This document shows, piece after piece, positions 34,342-43,780 of a stretch of DNA of 64,000 nt; position 1 is the first letter of the stretch; every line of letters begins with the position of its first letter. The position numbers and the translations under genes are program-made. Below the pieces are notes generated by a model. The model made no database searches, was not told the origin of the DNA, and saw nothing but the letters and a program-made list of their open reading frames with translations. This DNA is from Rheinheimera sp. MMS21-TC3 (GTDB lineage: Bacteria > Pseudomonadota > Gammaproteobacteria > Enterobacterales > Alteromonadaceae): positions 992,001 through 1,056,000 of the forward strand of contig NZ_CP135084.1 in the NCBI RefSeq assembly GCF_032229285.1, given 5' to 3'.

Positions 34342-35628
34342 TTATAGCTTGGCGTAATCTAGCACCCAATTGATATAAAGCTCAGTGCCGGTTTTTAGTG
34401 CTTTTTCATCGGCATAGAAAAACGGCGAGTGATTACTCGGTGCTGTTGCTGCATCTTGGCCTTCTGGTGTGACACCTAAAAAGACAAATAAGCCGGGTAC
34501 TTCTAGTGCGAAGAATGAAAAGTCTTCAGCGCCTGTTACTAGCTCACTAATATGAACTTTATCTGCACCGGCTACACGCTTTATAGTAGGCAGCATTTTT
34601 TGAGTTAGTTTTATATCGTTTACGGTAACAGGGTAGCCTTCAGCTATATGGACATGGGCTTCAGCACCTGTAGCTTTTGCTGTCATTTCGGCGCTAGTTT
34701 TTAGGTTTTTAAATATTTGCGCTCTATTATCCATATCAAAGTTACGAATAGTGCCTTCTAGGTAAACTTGATCGGGAATAATATTATTGCGCACACCGCC
34801 TTCGACAATACCAAAACTGACAACAGCAGGCCCTTTAGTGATGTCTACTTGGCGGCTGACGATAGCTTGGCTATTACTAATAATTTGGCCAGCAGCGATT
34901 ATAGGATCAACACCACCCCAAGGCCGCGAGCCATGAGTTTGCTGGCCTTTAACGGTAATTTCAAACCGATCGGCTGAGGCCATAAGTGGCCCTTCACGGT
35001 AACCAATATGGCCAACAGTACCGGCCGACCAAACATGGATGCCAAATACAGCTTCAGGTTGATGCTGCTTAAACAGGCCTTGTTTGAGCATTAGCTCTGC
35101 GCCGCCTTCTTCGCCAGCAGGGGCACCTTCTTCGGCAGGCTGAAAGATAAAGACAATTTTACCGGCTAGTTCACTTTTCATGGCGCTAAGTTGCTCTGCC
35201 GCTCCCATTAACATAGCAACGTGCATATCATGGCCACAAGCATGCATAACGCCGACTTCGTTACCGCGATATTCGGCAGTAACCGTAGATTTAAAAGGCA
35301 CATCGGTTTGTTCGATAACAGGTAGCGCATCCATATCGGCGCGTAAGGCAATAGTAGGGCCGGGTTTGCTACCGGTTAACACAGCCACTACGCCGGTATG
35401 AGCTATGCCTGTTTGCACTTCTAAACCTAAAGCAGTGAGATGGTTTGCAATAACTTTAGCAGTGCGAAATTCGCGGTTACTTAATTCTGGGTGTTGGTGC
35501 AAGTCGCGGCGCCATTCAATTACCTTTTGTTCTAGGGTAGGAGAGATGGCAACACTAGGCTGGGCTTGAACGCTAGTAAATAAGCCAGCGGCGGCAACAA
35601 CAGCAAGGCTAATTGACGATAATTTCAT
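34342..35628 (-). CDS. Exported M20 family amidohydrolase
   Basis: 428 residues with a Sec signal peptide (SLAVVAAAGLFTSVQAQP). The M20D metallopeptidase motifs are visible: RRDLHQHPELSNREFRTA, LRADMDALPV, MHACGHDMHVAMLMG, and QPAEEGAPAGEEGG. Such enzymes hydrolyse N-acyl amino acids, hippurate or indole-acetyl amino acids; the substrate here is not predictable. It is a single gene bordering the second toxin locus. Confidence 0.9.
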   Translation of the reverse strand: MKLSSISLAVVAAAGLFTSVQAQPSVAISPTLEQKVIEWRRDLHQHPELSNREFRTAKVIANHLTALGLEVQTGIAHTGVVAVLTGSKPGPTIALRADMDALPVIEQTDVPFKSTVTAEYRGNEVGVMHACGHDMHVAMLMGAAEQLSAMKSELAGKIVFIFQPAEEGAPAGEEGGAELMLKQGLFKQHQPEAVFGIHVWSAGTVGHIGYREGPLMASADRFEITVKGQQTHGSRPWGGVDPIIAAGQIISNSQAIVSRQVDITKGPAVVSFGIVEGGVRNNIIPDQVYLEGTIRNFDMDNRAQIFKNLKTSAEMTAKATGAEAHVHIAEGYPVTVNDIKLTQKMLPTIKRVAGADKVHISELVTGAEDFSFFALEVPGLFVFLGVTPEGQDAATAPSNHSPFFYADEKALKTGTELYINWVLDYAKL

Positions 35629-35718
35629 ACAGAACTCCAGGGCAGTTAAACAGATTAGCTGCTTTGAGTATGCATGGCAGGGCTAGTGCTGACAATATTT
35701 GTTTTTAAACCCGTCTAA

Positions 35719-36195
35719 TTACAGCTTGCGTAATACATTAAGCAAACCACCTTCTGTAAGTAAGCGATCTGAAAATTGAATATCTTGATAGTCTTCATCA
35801 AAACTTACGCTAGGTCGACTAGAGTTCATTAAAATAAAGCCTTTATCTCTGTCGTTACCGACGGCCATTACACGACGTAAAGTCAGTGTTTCACCAGCTA
35901 CTTGTTCTCTAACTGAGTTCTTTCCTGACGGTTCACCACCTTCTGCTGCAGAGCGCCAAAGGCGGTTTTCTATGGTATCAACTATCCAAGCTGCTGCAGC
36001 TCTTGGAAATTCAGTTTGATAAATACGAAGCCCAGGCTCATTCTCCTTGTGTTTATAAGGAGATGGCTTTTTTTTAATAAATATTAATTCCTGTACGGAG
36101 CTAATAATAAATAACTTTTGATTGGGAAATAATAAATAATTCATTTCTGATATAAGTTTGTAGCCAGCCGGAAGGTTGTCGGTATGAAGTAGCAT
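35719..36195 (-). CDS. Second immunity paralogue in locus 2
   Basis: 158 residues, unrecognised family. It shares AAWIVDTIENRLWR, AGETLTLRRVMAVGNDRDKGF and a C-terminal LLTEGGLLNVL pattern with 36440-36973 and 20260-20733. It is separated from the first immunity gene by a 244-bp gap holding a relic ORF. It has no adjacent toxin of its own, so it may be an extra immunity gene retained after loss of a cassette. Confidence 0.55.
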   Translation of the reverse strand: MLLHTDNLPAGYKLISEMNYLLFPNQKLFIISSVQELIFIKKKPSPYKHKENEPGLRIYQTEFPRAAAAWIVDTIENRLWRSAAEGGEPSGKNSVREQVAGETLTLRRVMAVGNDRDKGFILMNSSRPSVSFDEDYQDIQFSDRLLTEGGLLNVLRKL

Positions 36196-36270
36196 TTATC
36201 CATCCTTTAATGGTCTTGCAGGAATAACTGCAACACAAGAACCAAGCTCATTAGGCTTTAAACACTTTAA

Positions 36271-36342
36271 TCATAACTGTTCAGAGTATTTAATTGATAA
36301 AAATAAACGCGGTAATAACTGCTCTTTCAATGCTGGATTCAT
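36271..36342 (-). pseudogene. Relic of the small ORF seen at 20082-20270
   Basis: ATG at 36342 followed by PALKEQLLPRLFLSIKYSEQL, then TGA. It matches the start of the 62-residue ORF at 20082-20270. Beyond the stop the frame stays open and encodes NELGSCVAVIPARPLKDG before the next immunity gene, so this looks like a decayed gene. Nothing else is seen in the 36196-36439 gap. Confidence 0.45.
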
Positions 36343-36439
36343 AGCTACATATCAGTCTAAACTATTGATTAATTTAAACTTTAGTTGATTTTCAACATTA
36401 ATAACTAATTTGTTTAATTAATGCCACACACCCATATAT

Positions 36440-36973
36440 TTATAACGCATTTTGGAGATATTTATCAGATAGCGATTTCCATAGTGCTAATAACCCGCCT
36501 TCAAACAGTAAACTATCGGAAAAAGATATTTGCTGAAAAGTCCCTGGAACTTTGCGATCTTCTCTTGAGAAGTTATTAATTTGATAACCACCATCACCTC
36601 GGCGATTACCTGCATTCATCAGTCGACAAATTGCCAGACTCTCTGTAGCGACTTGCTCTTTATCTGTCATAATTTTGCCATGGGGTAAGCCACCTTCATG
36701 GGGCATTTTAAGGAAAAAATCAAACTTATCGACAAACCACGGCAATACAGCTAACGGAGCATCAAATTGAGATATTATTAATTTTTTCGTACCATCTTCC
36801 AACTCGACAAAACGGTGGCGGCAAATTGACAAATAGGCACCTTGCATAAAAAATGAATAATAGCGGCCTGGGTAATTAAGGGTATCTTCTATTGTAGCTA
36901 AAGCCCTAATATCTGACGGTAAACTAGTGGGATCTTGTATAGTGGTTATATTAGGTTGAAATACTTTATTCAT
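36440..36973 (-). CDS. Putative cognate immunity protein of the locus 2 toxin
   Basis: 177 residues, starting 3 bp after the full-length toxin. It shares WFVDKFDFFLKMPHEGGLP, ESLAICRLMNAG and a C-terminal LLFEGGLLALWKSL pattern with the immunity paralogue at 20260-20733, whose neighbouring toxin is also homologous. No signal peptide. Immunity is inferred from position and linked paralogy. Confidence 0.6.
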   Translation of the reverse strand: MNKVFQPNITTIQDPTSLPSDIRALATIEDTLNYPGRYYSFFMQGAYLSICRHRFVELEDGTKKLIISQFDAPLAVLPWFVDKFDFFLKMPHEGGLPHGKIMTDKEQVATESLAICRLMNAGNRRGDGGYQINNFSREDRKVPGTFQQISFSDSLLFEGGLLALWKSLSDKYLQNAL

Positions 36974-36976
36974 GGT

Positions 36977-38314
36977 TTATCCGTTAATAGGCTTAAGTTT
37001 GTTATTTATGCTTATGGCATTGCCGTAATCATCAAAGCTAATGACTTTTCGTTCAAAATTAACCGTTTCTACAACGCCGTATTGTTGTTCGCAATCTAAT
37101 AGGTTTTTAGTAAGCCCGTTTCCTAGATAATGTTGGTTATTGCCGAGCGTTTTATGCATATCAAGTCTTTTTCTAAGTAAATCGAGCTCGGTAATTGGAA
37201 GATTTTGTTCAGTAAAATAATCAAAAGCACCATCAGTATCATTACTCCATTCCATATAAGGCGAACTTAGTGCTTCTGCATATTTTTCTGCATAATACTC
37301 TTGATATTCAGCAGTTAAAAATAAATCAATTTCGCTGTCAGTAAAGTTATCGCTTAGCTCTTCTTTGCAAAACGTATTTAACTCTGAAAATGACGCAACC
37401 ACACACTTAGTATCAGCAATCTGATGAGCTTGTTCAGTATCAATAATGACTAATGCCCACTCAGTAGCGGGATCGTAATCAATACCAATTGCTTTACAAA
37501 TAATCTCAGGATCAGAATCAGCAGCTTCCATTTGATCAAAGGTTGTTGACCAATATTTTGCACCTTTCCCGGTATTGCCTTCTAGTACAGCACCTAATGA
37601 GTTGTACTTTAAATTACTTGCAGCCATAAACCTAACATGAAAACGTTCGTTAGCAACATCGCCAGCATCAGCCATCTCTAACAATTCTGAATCTGAATAT
37701 TTTGGCTGATAACCATTTTTTTCAATTTGTTTACGACGCTCGGCTAAAATTTGCTGAGCATGTTCTAAACTTGCTGGCTCAACTTTTTTAATATTATTCG
37801 TTTTAGGCTGAGTTTGCACCGTAGTTGTAGGCTTTGCCTCATGCGAAGCTGCTTTCGTTGGGGTGTTATCATCGCTTGCAGCACCACCGCTAGTTTTAAC
37901 TTTTTTAGCTGTAGTAGTAGGGGGCTTGCTGCTTGCACTGCCTGCGTCTGGGGCTAGGCCGCCGTCGCCTAAGCCGTTGTTATCTGGCTCTTGGCCCCAG
38001 CCGTCGCTAAGTGGCCAAATCCACATTTCATCATTGTTAAAAATATCTACTAAGTTGTCACGCAGTTGCAGGTTAGATAGATGAGACAAATTTAATTGCC
38101 CAGGACGGGCCTGTTGGTACATGTTAGCCCAAATTTTCCGCTGCTCACTAGCTGGCTCTAAATCATGTAAAAAAGCACGGCCGTAAATTTTATCTTTAAC
38201 GTCGCTAACTATGCTGGGGCCTAAGTCTGCATAAGCGAAAAGGCAATTACTGCACAGGTAGGTTCTTCCCCATTTGTCTTCGAGTATTACACCATCGTAC
38301 TGACTGTCTAGCAT
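36977..38314 (-). CDS. Full-length modular toxin of locus 2
   Basis: 445 residues. Residues 1-100 are about three-quarters identical to the N-terminal module of 26455-27537, including CSNC at 21-24 and the WIWPLSDGWGQEPDNNG hinge. A Thr/Lys/Pro/Ala-rich linker follows. The C-terminal domain, from about residue 185, has NGYQPKYSDSELLEMADAG, RFHVRF, YWSTTFDQMEAADSDPE and GNGLTKN, and is homologous to the tip of the orphan cassette at 20738-21772. I do not recognise its activity. It has its own promoter and two immunity-family genes downstream. Confidence 0.68.
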   Translation of the reverse strand: MLDSQYDGVILEDKWGRTYLCSNCLFAYADLGPSIVSDVKDKIYGRAFLHDLEPASEQRKIWANMYQQARPGQLNLSHLSNLQLRDNLVDIFNNDEMWIWPLSDGWGQEPDNNGLGDGGLAPDAGSASSKPPTTTAKKVKTSGGAASDDNTPTKAASHEAKPTTTVQTQPKTNNIKKVEPASLEHAQQILAERRKQIEKNGYQPKYSDSELLEMADAGDVANERFHVRFMAASNLKYNSLGAVLEGNTGKGAKYWSTTFDQMEAADSDPEIICKAIGIDYDPATEWALVIIDTEQAHQIADTKCVVASFSELNTFCKEELSDNFTDSEIDLFLTAEYQEYYAEKYAEALSSPYMEWSNDTDGAFDYFTEQNLPITELDLLRKRLDMHKTLGNNQHYLGNGLTKNLLDCEQQYGVVETVNFERKVISFDDYGNAISINNKLKPING

Positions 38315-38370
38315 CCTGCCGCCTTATATAAAAAACTTACTTGTATAAACAGTAAATTTACATGACGAGC

Positions 38371-38398
38371 ATTTTACAATTAGGCGGGATATTGTCAA
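38371..38398 (-). promoter_or_regulatory. Sigma70-type promoter of the locus 2 toxin
   Basis: TTGACA (38393-38398), 16 bp, TAAAAT (38371-38376). The boxes, and most of the leader to the start codon, match the promoter at 27594-27621, so promoter and N-terminal module were duplicated together. Confidence 0.7.
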
Positions 38399-38415
38399 AC
38401 ATTGTATGTAAATAG

Positions 38416-39375
38416 TTAAAAAGATGTGTTTGATTTAAGCTGACTAAGAGCCTGTTGCAGGGTAGTAAGAATGTCACTGCTTTTACGCTGTAGCCTTAGC
38501 TGGATAAATAATGTGGCTGCTTCTGGATATTGGAGTTTTAGGTAACTAAACCATTGCTTAATTCTATTGGCATAGTATTTCCCTTTATCACCACAAATCT
38601 CATATTCTGAATATTGCATCAGTAGGGTGAGCACTTCTGACCAAGGCATAGCAGGGATATTGTGTTTAATGCTTTGGGCTAAATTAGGCATGGCTAAGAC
38701 GCCACGGCCTAGCATAATATCTTGGCAGTTGGCTTGTTGCTGACACAAAAGGGCAGAGTGTCGATCCCAAATTTCGCCATTAGCAATAATAGGTATAGTT
38801 AGATGCTGTTTAATTTTAGCTATCCAAGGCCAATAAGCAGGTGGTCGATAGCCGTCGGCTTTGGTTCTAGCATGGATAGCTAAAACTGTGGCACCAGCTT
38901 CAGCAATAGCTTGAGCATTTTCTAAGGCCAGGCTGGTATCATCATAGCCTAAGCGGACTTTGGCACTAACACTATGCTGGCTTGGTACTGCTAAGCGAAC
39001 CGCTTTAACAATTTGATATAGCTGTTCGGGTTGCTTTAATAATACAGCACCGCCACGACTTTTATTAACGGCCTTGGCGGGGCAGCCAAAGTTTAAGTCA
39101 ACGCCGTGAGAGCCTAAACTAACGGCGCGATAAGCATTCTCTGCTAGCCAGTTTGGCTCTTGGCCTAACAGTTGAATACGCACTGGTGTGCCGGCAGGGG
39201 TTTTTCCTTGCTGGGCTAGCTCTGGGCAAATGCGCTGAAATACCCGCGGTGGCAGTAACTGATCAACAATGCGAATAAATTCGGTGACACATAAATCAAA
39301 ACCCCCTATGCGGGTGAGCATGTCACGCATTAGGTGATCTACTACACCCTCCATAGGGGCTAAGGTGATTTTCAT
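38416..39375 (-). CDS. dusC: DusC, tRNA-dihydrouridine(16) synthase
   Basis: FMN enzyme reducing U16 of tRNAs. APMEGVVDHLMRDMLTR at the N-terminus, DLNFGCPAKAVNKSRGGA with the catalytic Cys, and HARTKADGYRPPAYW are characteristic of the DusC branch. Length is 319 residues. It lies directly at the end of the second toxin locus on the same strand. Confidence 0.92.
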   Translation of the reverse strand: MKITLAPMEGVVDHLMRDMLTRIGGFDLCVTEFIRIVDQLLPPRVFQRICPELAQQGKTPAGTPVRIQLLGQEPNWLAENAYRAVSLGSHGVDLNFGCPAKAVNKSRGGAVLLKQPEQLYQIVKAVRLAVPSQHSVSAKVRLGYDDTSLALENAQAIAEAGATVLAIHARTKADGYRPPAYWPWIAKIKQHLTIPIIANGEIWDRHSALLCQQQANCQDIMLGRGVLAMPNLAQSIKHNIPAMPWSEVLTLLMQYSEYEICGDKGKYYANRIKQWFSYLKLQYPEAATLFIQLRLQRKSSDILTTLQQALSQLKSNTSF

Positions 39376-39383
39376 GTCTGCTG

Positions 39384-39851
39384 TTAGGAGTCTAAGTAAG
39401 GACGGCCTAGCATCATCTGTTGGGCTAATTTTTGTTCAGATTGAGCTTCATTTAATTGTAAGTCATTAAATTGAACGTCAAACTGCAATAAGTCTGGATC
39501 ATCTAAATTTTGCACTAACAGTTTATCGGGCACTTGGTTTACCTGGCGATAAGCATTAATCGCCACTTGTGCTGCTTGTTCCATTAACAATAAAAATTGG
39601 CCTAATGGAAAACGCTGGAAGATTTCTTGATCTAAATGGGCCCAGCCCAATAAGTCACCACTGATGCTGCCATCGGCATGATCAGTAAACAACATAGAAA
39701 CAGCCGCATTTTCAGGGTTTTCGCCGGCTACAAACTTTTCGGCATCGTCACGACTAAAGACCAGCACATAACCAAAGCTAGGGCAGCCTTCTACGTCCAT
39801 TTCATCAAATGACGCATCATACATCAGAAATAATTCATTATCTGTCATCAC
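39384..39851 (-). CDS. Hypothetical acidic protein
   Basis: 155 residues, unrecognised. It is acidic and cytoplasmic with no motif I can name. It starts near MTDNELFLMYDASFDEMD and contains SGDLLGWAHLDQEIFQRFP. Only 8 bp separate it from dusC, so the two are likely co-transcribed, but nothing indicates a tRNA-related role. Codon use matches the neighbours, so it appears native. Confidence 0.65.
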   Translation of the reverse strand: MMTDNELFLMYDASFDEMDVEGCPSFGYVLVFSRDDAEKFVAGENPENAAVSMLFTDHADGSISGDLLGWAHLDQEIFQRFPLGQFLLLMEQAAQVAINAYRQVNQVPDKLLVQNLDDPDLLQFDVQFNDLQLNEAQSEQKLAQQMMLGRPYLDS

Positions 39852-39936
39852 GCAGCTCCTGCTGAAAAAACGGTGGCCAATTCTACCTGATTATTCAACA
39901 AGGCTAAAGCTTAGTGCGAACTAAATCTAATTTGGC

Positions 39937-41793
39937 TTAGATTTCGTTGCTGTTGTAGGGCATTTCTAATAATAATGCTAAGGCATGCAGTAAGGCTTGC
40001 TCTTGAGTGGTAAGTTGATTATCGGCATTAACAGCCGCCTGTATTGCCTGCCATAAGCGTTGCTTATCATTAGGGGCTAAGGCTAAAAACTGCGGTAAGG
40101 CAGCACTGAGCTGCGACCAGTCAATATTAGGTCTAGCCTTAGTATCAGCTAACTCTAAACTTAGTAGCGCATGCTGCCAAGCTGTTGCTTGCTCAGCGTC
40201 GTTATCGCCAGCTGCTTGGCTAATTAGCGCCAGTAGCATAAGTATTGACGGTTCTAATTCAGTTATATTTTGGCGGGTGAATTTACGGACAATTTGTTTT
40301 TTATCAAATTCTACCGCTACAGTATGTTGAATAAACTGATAGGTTAACCAGCTACTAAGATTTTGCTGCGGTAGCTGTTGTTGTAATGATTTAAGTAACT
40401 GATTTAGCTCAGTGAACTCATTTAGGCTTAAGGTTTTTAAGGCTGGAATAACCCGCTGTAATAGCTGAACTTGTTGCAGTAAATCTAACTTTTCAACTTG
40501 ATCGCAAAGCTGATCAACCTGTTGTAATAATTCGTTTGAGCCTATTTGCTTAATTAAGCTAAGCTGGGCTTGACGAATTTCAGGGTCAGATTGTAACAAT
40601 AAACAACAGACCAAAGCGCTAGCAGGTTGGCTTTGTCTGGTACTGTGTAGTAGCAATAAGGGTAGAGCGGCCATTAGCTTTTCTTGCACGCTTTGCGGGG
40701 TTGCAGATGAATTGTCACCTGCTAATTGAGCGTTAGCCTCAGCTATTTGCTGCTCTTTATTGCGGGGCGTGGGGTATTTGCCATTCCAGTGTGGATCTAG
40801 ACGTTGAATGCGTTTTGCTAAAGGTGGGTGAGTGGCAAAAATGCTCAGCCAACTACTGATAGCTTCGCCAAAGAATAGATGGCTATTTTCACTGGCATTT
40901 TCACTGCGGATAATGCTTTTACTACTGTGGCTACCTATTACTTTTAACGCCCCAGCTATGCCTCTTGGATTACGACTAAATTGTACGGCTGAAGCATCGG
41001 CTAAATATTCCCGTTGGCGACTTACCGCAGCTTTAATAAGGTTGCCAATAAAAGAGCCAAGATAGCCAATTACAATAAAACCTAAAGCTAAAGCTAATAT
41101 GCCGCCGCCATTGTTTTTATTATTGCTGCTACGGGAACGATTAATTGAGCTAGCACTGCCGCTGCGCATTAAAAAATAGCCAACATGGCCAATAAATAAG
41201 ATGCCGTTTAAAATGGCAATAAGCCGAATGTTCATCCGCATATCGCCGTTTAAAACATGGCTAAACTCGTGACCGATAACGCCTTGCAGTTCATCACGAT
41301 TTAATTGCTCTAACGCGCCTTGAGTAATACCAATAACAGCATCAGCAGGGCTATAACCTGCAGCAAAGGCATTAATACCTGATTCTGGCAATAAGTAAAC
41401 CGGCGGTACGGGTAAGTTAGCCGCCAGCGCCATTTCTTCTACTACATTTAATAAGCGGCGCTGTAATGGCTCTGTGCTATCTGGTGTTAGCCGTACGCCA
41501 CCTAAAGATTCAGCCACGGCTTTGCCACCATGGCGTAATTTATGCCACTTTAATAAAATGGCAATAGATACAGCCCCTATCACAAAAAAACTTATCCAAG
41601 CAATAATTGACCAAGGCAAAGGATCTGAACCGTATTGGTCATCCAAGGTGCTGGTGTCAATAAAGCCTAAACTAAACAGCACTACGGCATTAGTTAAGGT
41701 GACAAGTAACAGCACAGCTAAGGCAAATAACACTATTAACAAACGAGTGTTGCGCCTAGCTAAATCTTGTTGGGCAAAAAAATTACTGCTCAT
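39937..41793 (-). CDS. M48 family membrane metalloprotease with long helical tail
   Basis: 618 residues. Two N-terminal transmembrane helices are followed by the HtpX/Oma1-like zinc protease core with HEFSHVLNGDMRM (HExxH) and EYLADASAVQF (third ligand Glu), with further helices between. A C-terminal extension of about 280 residues, rich in Leu and Gln, looks like a helical-repeat or TerB-like domain ending in QLTTQEQALLHALALLL. It is paired with lemA, a common arrangement. The role is probably membrane protein quality control. Confidence 0.85.
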   Translation of the reverse strand: MSSNFFAQQDLARRNTRLLIVLFALAVLLLVTLTNAVVLFSLGFIDTSTLDDQYGSDPLPWSIIAWISFFVIGAVSIAILLKWHKLRHGGKAVAESLGGVRLTPDSTEPLQRRLLNVVEEMALAANLPVPPVYLLPESGINAFAAGYSPADAVIGITQGALEQLNRDELQGVIGHEFSHVLNGDMRMNIRLIAILNGILFIGHVGYFLMRSGSASSINRSRSSNNKNNGGGILALALGFIVIGYLGSFIGNLIKAAVSRQREYLADASAVQFSRNPRGIAGALKVIGSHSSKSIIRSENASENSHLFFGEAISSWLSIFATHPPLAKRIQRLDPHWNGKYPTPRNKEQQIAEANAQLAGDNSSATPQSVQEKLMAALPLLLLHSTRQSQPASALVCCLLLQSDPEIRQAQLSLIKQIGSNELLQQVDQLCDQVEKLDLLQQVQLLQRVIPALKTLSLNEFTELNQLLKSLQQQLPQQNLSSWLTYQFIQHTVAVEFDKKQIVRKFTRQNITELEPSILMLLALISQAAGDNDAEQATAWQHALLSLELADTKARPNIDWSQLSAALPQFLALAPNDKQRLWQAIQAAVNADNQLTTQEQALLHALALLLEMPYNSNEI

Positions 41794-41808
41794 GATATTG
41801 GTTTATTG

Positions 41809-42402
41809 TTAATTAAAGCTAACTTTAGGTGCAGCTTGAATTTCTGCGCTATCGGCAAATTCAAGTAGTTTAGCATCGTTAGCGTGACCAAAGCTGGCTG
41901 CTAATATTACGGCTGGAAAGCTTTGTTTGTAACTATTGTATTCTGTTACGCCATCATTAAAGGCTTGGCGAGCAAAAGCCACTCTGTTTTCAGTACTGGT
42001 TAGTTCTTCTGAAAGCTGCATCATGTTTTGGTTAGCTTTTAAGTCAGGGTAAGCTTCCATGACTACATTTAAACGACCCATAGCTTGTTGTAAGGCACCT
42101 TCAGCTCCAGCTAGCTCGGTCATGGCATTGGCATCACCTGGATTATTAGAGGCTACTTTAAGGCCAGCCATAGCCGCATTACGCGCCTGAATTACAGCTT
42201 CTAACGTATCGCGCTCGTGTGACATATAAGATTTAGCGGTTTCAACTAAATTTGGGATTAAGTCATAACGGCGTTTAAGTTGTACTTCTATTTGAGCAAA
42301 GGCATTTTGAAAGCGATTTTTTAATTTAACTAAGTTATTAAAAATACTAATAACCCAGAATATTATTGCTAGCAGTAGACCTAGAATAATTAAGCTTGTC
42401 AT
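41809..42402 (-). CDS. lemA: LemA family protein
   Basis: 197 residues. An N-terminal membrane helix is followed by the LemA helical domain with LKNRFQNAFAQIEVQLKRRY, then DLIPNLVETAKSYMSHE and the conserved AYPDLKANQNMMQL. LemA proteins are often encoded with M48 proteases, as here (15 bp apart). The function is not established. Confidence 0.92.
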   Translation of the reverse strand: MTSLIILGLLLAIIFWVISIFNNLVKLKNRFQNAFAQIEVQLKRRYDLIPNLVETAKSYMSHERDTLEAVIQARNAAMAGLKVASNNPGDANAMTELAGAEGALQQAMGRLNVVMEAYPDLKANQNMMQLSEELTSTENRVAFARQAFNDGVTEYNSYKQSFPAVILAASFGHANDAKLLEFADSAEIQAAPKVSFN

Positions 42403-42600
42403 AGTTACCTCTGTTATTTAATTTTAATTAGTACATTGTTAACGAAAGTTTAAACTTATGTCTAGTGATTCTTGCTTAAAGTTGCCATAAATTTGACTAA
42501 TTTAGCTTTTAACCTTACCTGGTTTAGGTAATTAAAAATATTACTTGGTTAATATAGCAGGCTTTAGGTTATTATGGTCAGCAAAAATAAAGGAGACAGC

Positions 42601-42939
42601 ATGAGTAACTTTAAGCATATTAGTGTGCAACAAACTGCTGATTTAATGCTACAACAAAACGTGATTATTGCTGATATCCGCGATGAACAGAGTTTTGCTG
42701 CCGGCCATATAGCTAATTCACATCATTTAACCGACGGTAGCTTGCATCGTTTTATGCAACAGGTTGAGTTTGAACAGCCGGTTATTGTGGTTTGCTATCA
42801 TGGCAACTCTAGCCAAGGTGCAGCGCAATATTTAGTTAATCAGGGCTTTGAGCAAGTTTATAGTTTAGATGGCGGCTTTGAAAGCTGGCGTCAGCAGCAA
42901 CCTTTTACTACAGCTAACGTTTCGGATAAAGATGACTAA
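42601..42939 (+). CDS. glpE: GlpE, thiosulfate sulfurtransferase (rhodanese)
   Basis: 112-residue single-domain rhodanese with the active loop VVCYHGNSSQGAA (catalytic Cys, CxxGxxS). I choose the ATG at 42601, preceded by AAAGGAGA, over the upstream in-frame ATG. It overlaps glpG by 8 bp, the standard glpE-glpG pairing. Confidence 0.92.
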   Translation: MSNFKHISVQQTADLMLQQNVIIADIRDEQSFAAGHIANSHHLTDGSLHRFMQQVEFEQPVIVVCYHGNSSQGAAQYLVNQGFEQVYSLDGGFESWRQQQPFTTANVSDKDD

Positions 42940-43762
42940 TTTGCAGTTAACCGTATTTTCAGTATTAAATTCAGCTAAAGCTGCTCAATTGTTTGCTGAT
43001 TATTGCCAAGCCCAAAATATAGGGGTGCATGTTGAGGTTAAAGCCGCCGACTTAGCCGAGTTATATTGTACAGAGACAGATTTAGCAGCGGCAGAGCGAG
43101 AGTTAGCGCGTTTTATGCAACAACCAAAGCATAAACGTTATCAACAAGCTGCTTGGCAATTAAGTAAGCCTAGCGCAGAAAACGCCGCTATTTTACCAAG
43201 CATTAATTGGCAACAAGCTTTATTAGTAGCGCCATTAACCTCAGCAGTATTAGTATTATGTTTATTGGTTTATGGCTGGATGCAGCTAGATTGGCCCAGT
43301 GCGGCTAAATGGTTGCAGTTAAACCAGCCAAGCCAGTTATGGCGCTGGTTTACGCCTATGCTGCTGCATTTTTCACTCACCCATTTAGTATTTAATTTAG
43401 CTTGGTGGTGGTTATTAGGTCGTCAGTTTGAGCGGGTGCTAGGTATTGGCTTGCTGGTTAATTTTACTTTGTCGGTAGCCTTAATCTCTAATGCCGCACA
43501 ATACTTTTTGGTTGGCCCTAACTTTGGTGGCTTATCTGGCGTAGTTTATGGCTTATTTGGCTACTTTTGGTTGGCGGGTATTATTAACCCTAAGCAAGGT
43601 TTGTCTATTAGCTCGGGTTTAGCGGGCTTTTTAGTGTTATGGCTAGTGTTAGGCTTTTTTGACTTGCTATGGGTTAGCATGGCCAATTGGGCGCACTTAG
43701 CTGGTTTAGTTACCGGTATGGCTTGGGCACTAATATTACGTAAGCAAAGTGGCCGCCATTAA
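42932..43762 (+). CDS. glpG: GlpG, rhomboid intramembrane serine protease
   Basis: 276 residues. A cytoplasmic N-terminal domain (about 1-90) is followed by six membrane helices with the catalytic Ser in GGLSGVVYG and the catalytic His in NWAHLAGLVTGM. WRWFTPMLLHFSLTHLVFNL is the conserved second helix. The start at 42932 inside the end of glpE replaces a longer open frame. Confidence 0.93.
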   Translation: MTNLQLTVFSVLNSAKAAQLFADYCQAQNIGVHVEVKAADLAELYCTETDLAAAERELARFMQQPKHKRYQQAAWQLSKPSAENAAILPSINWQQALLVAPLTSAVLVLCLLVYGWMQLDWPSAAKWLQLNQPSQLWRWFTPMLLHFSLTHLVFNLAWWWLLGRQFERVLGIGLLVNFTLSVALISNAAQYFLVGPNFGGLSGVVYGLFGYFWLAGIINPKQGLSISSGLAGFLVLWLVLGFFDLLWVSMANWAHLAGLVTGMAWALILRKQSGRH

Positions 43763-43780
43763 GTTAATAATTTGCCATTA

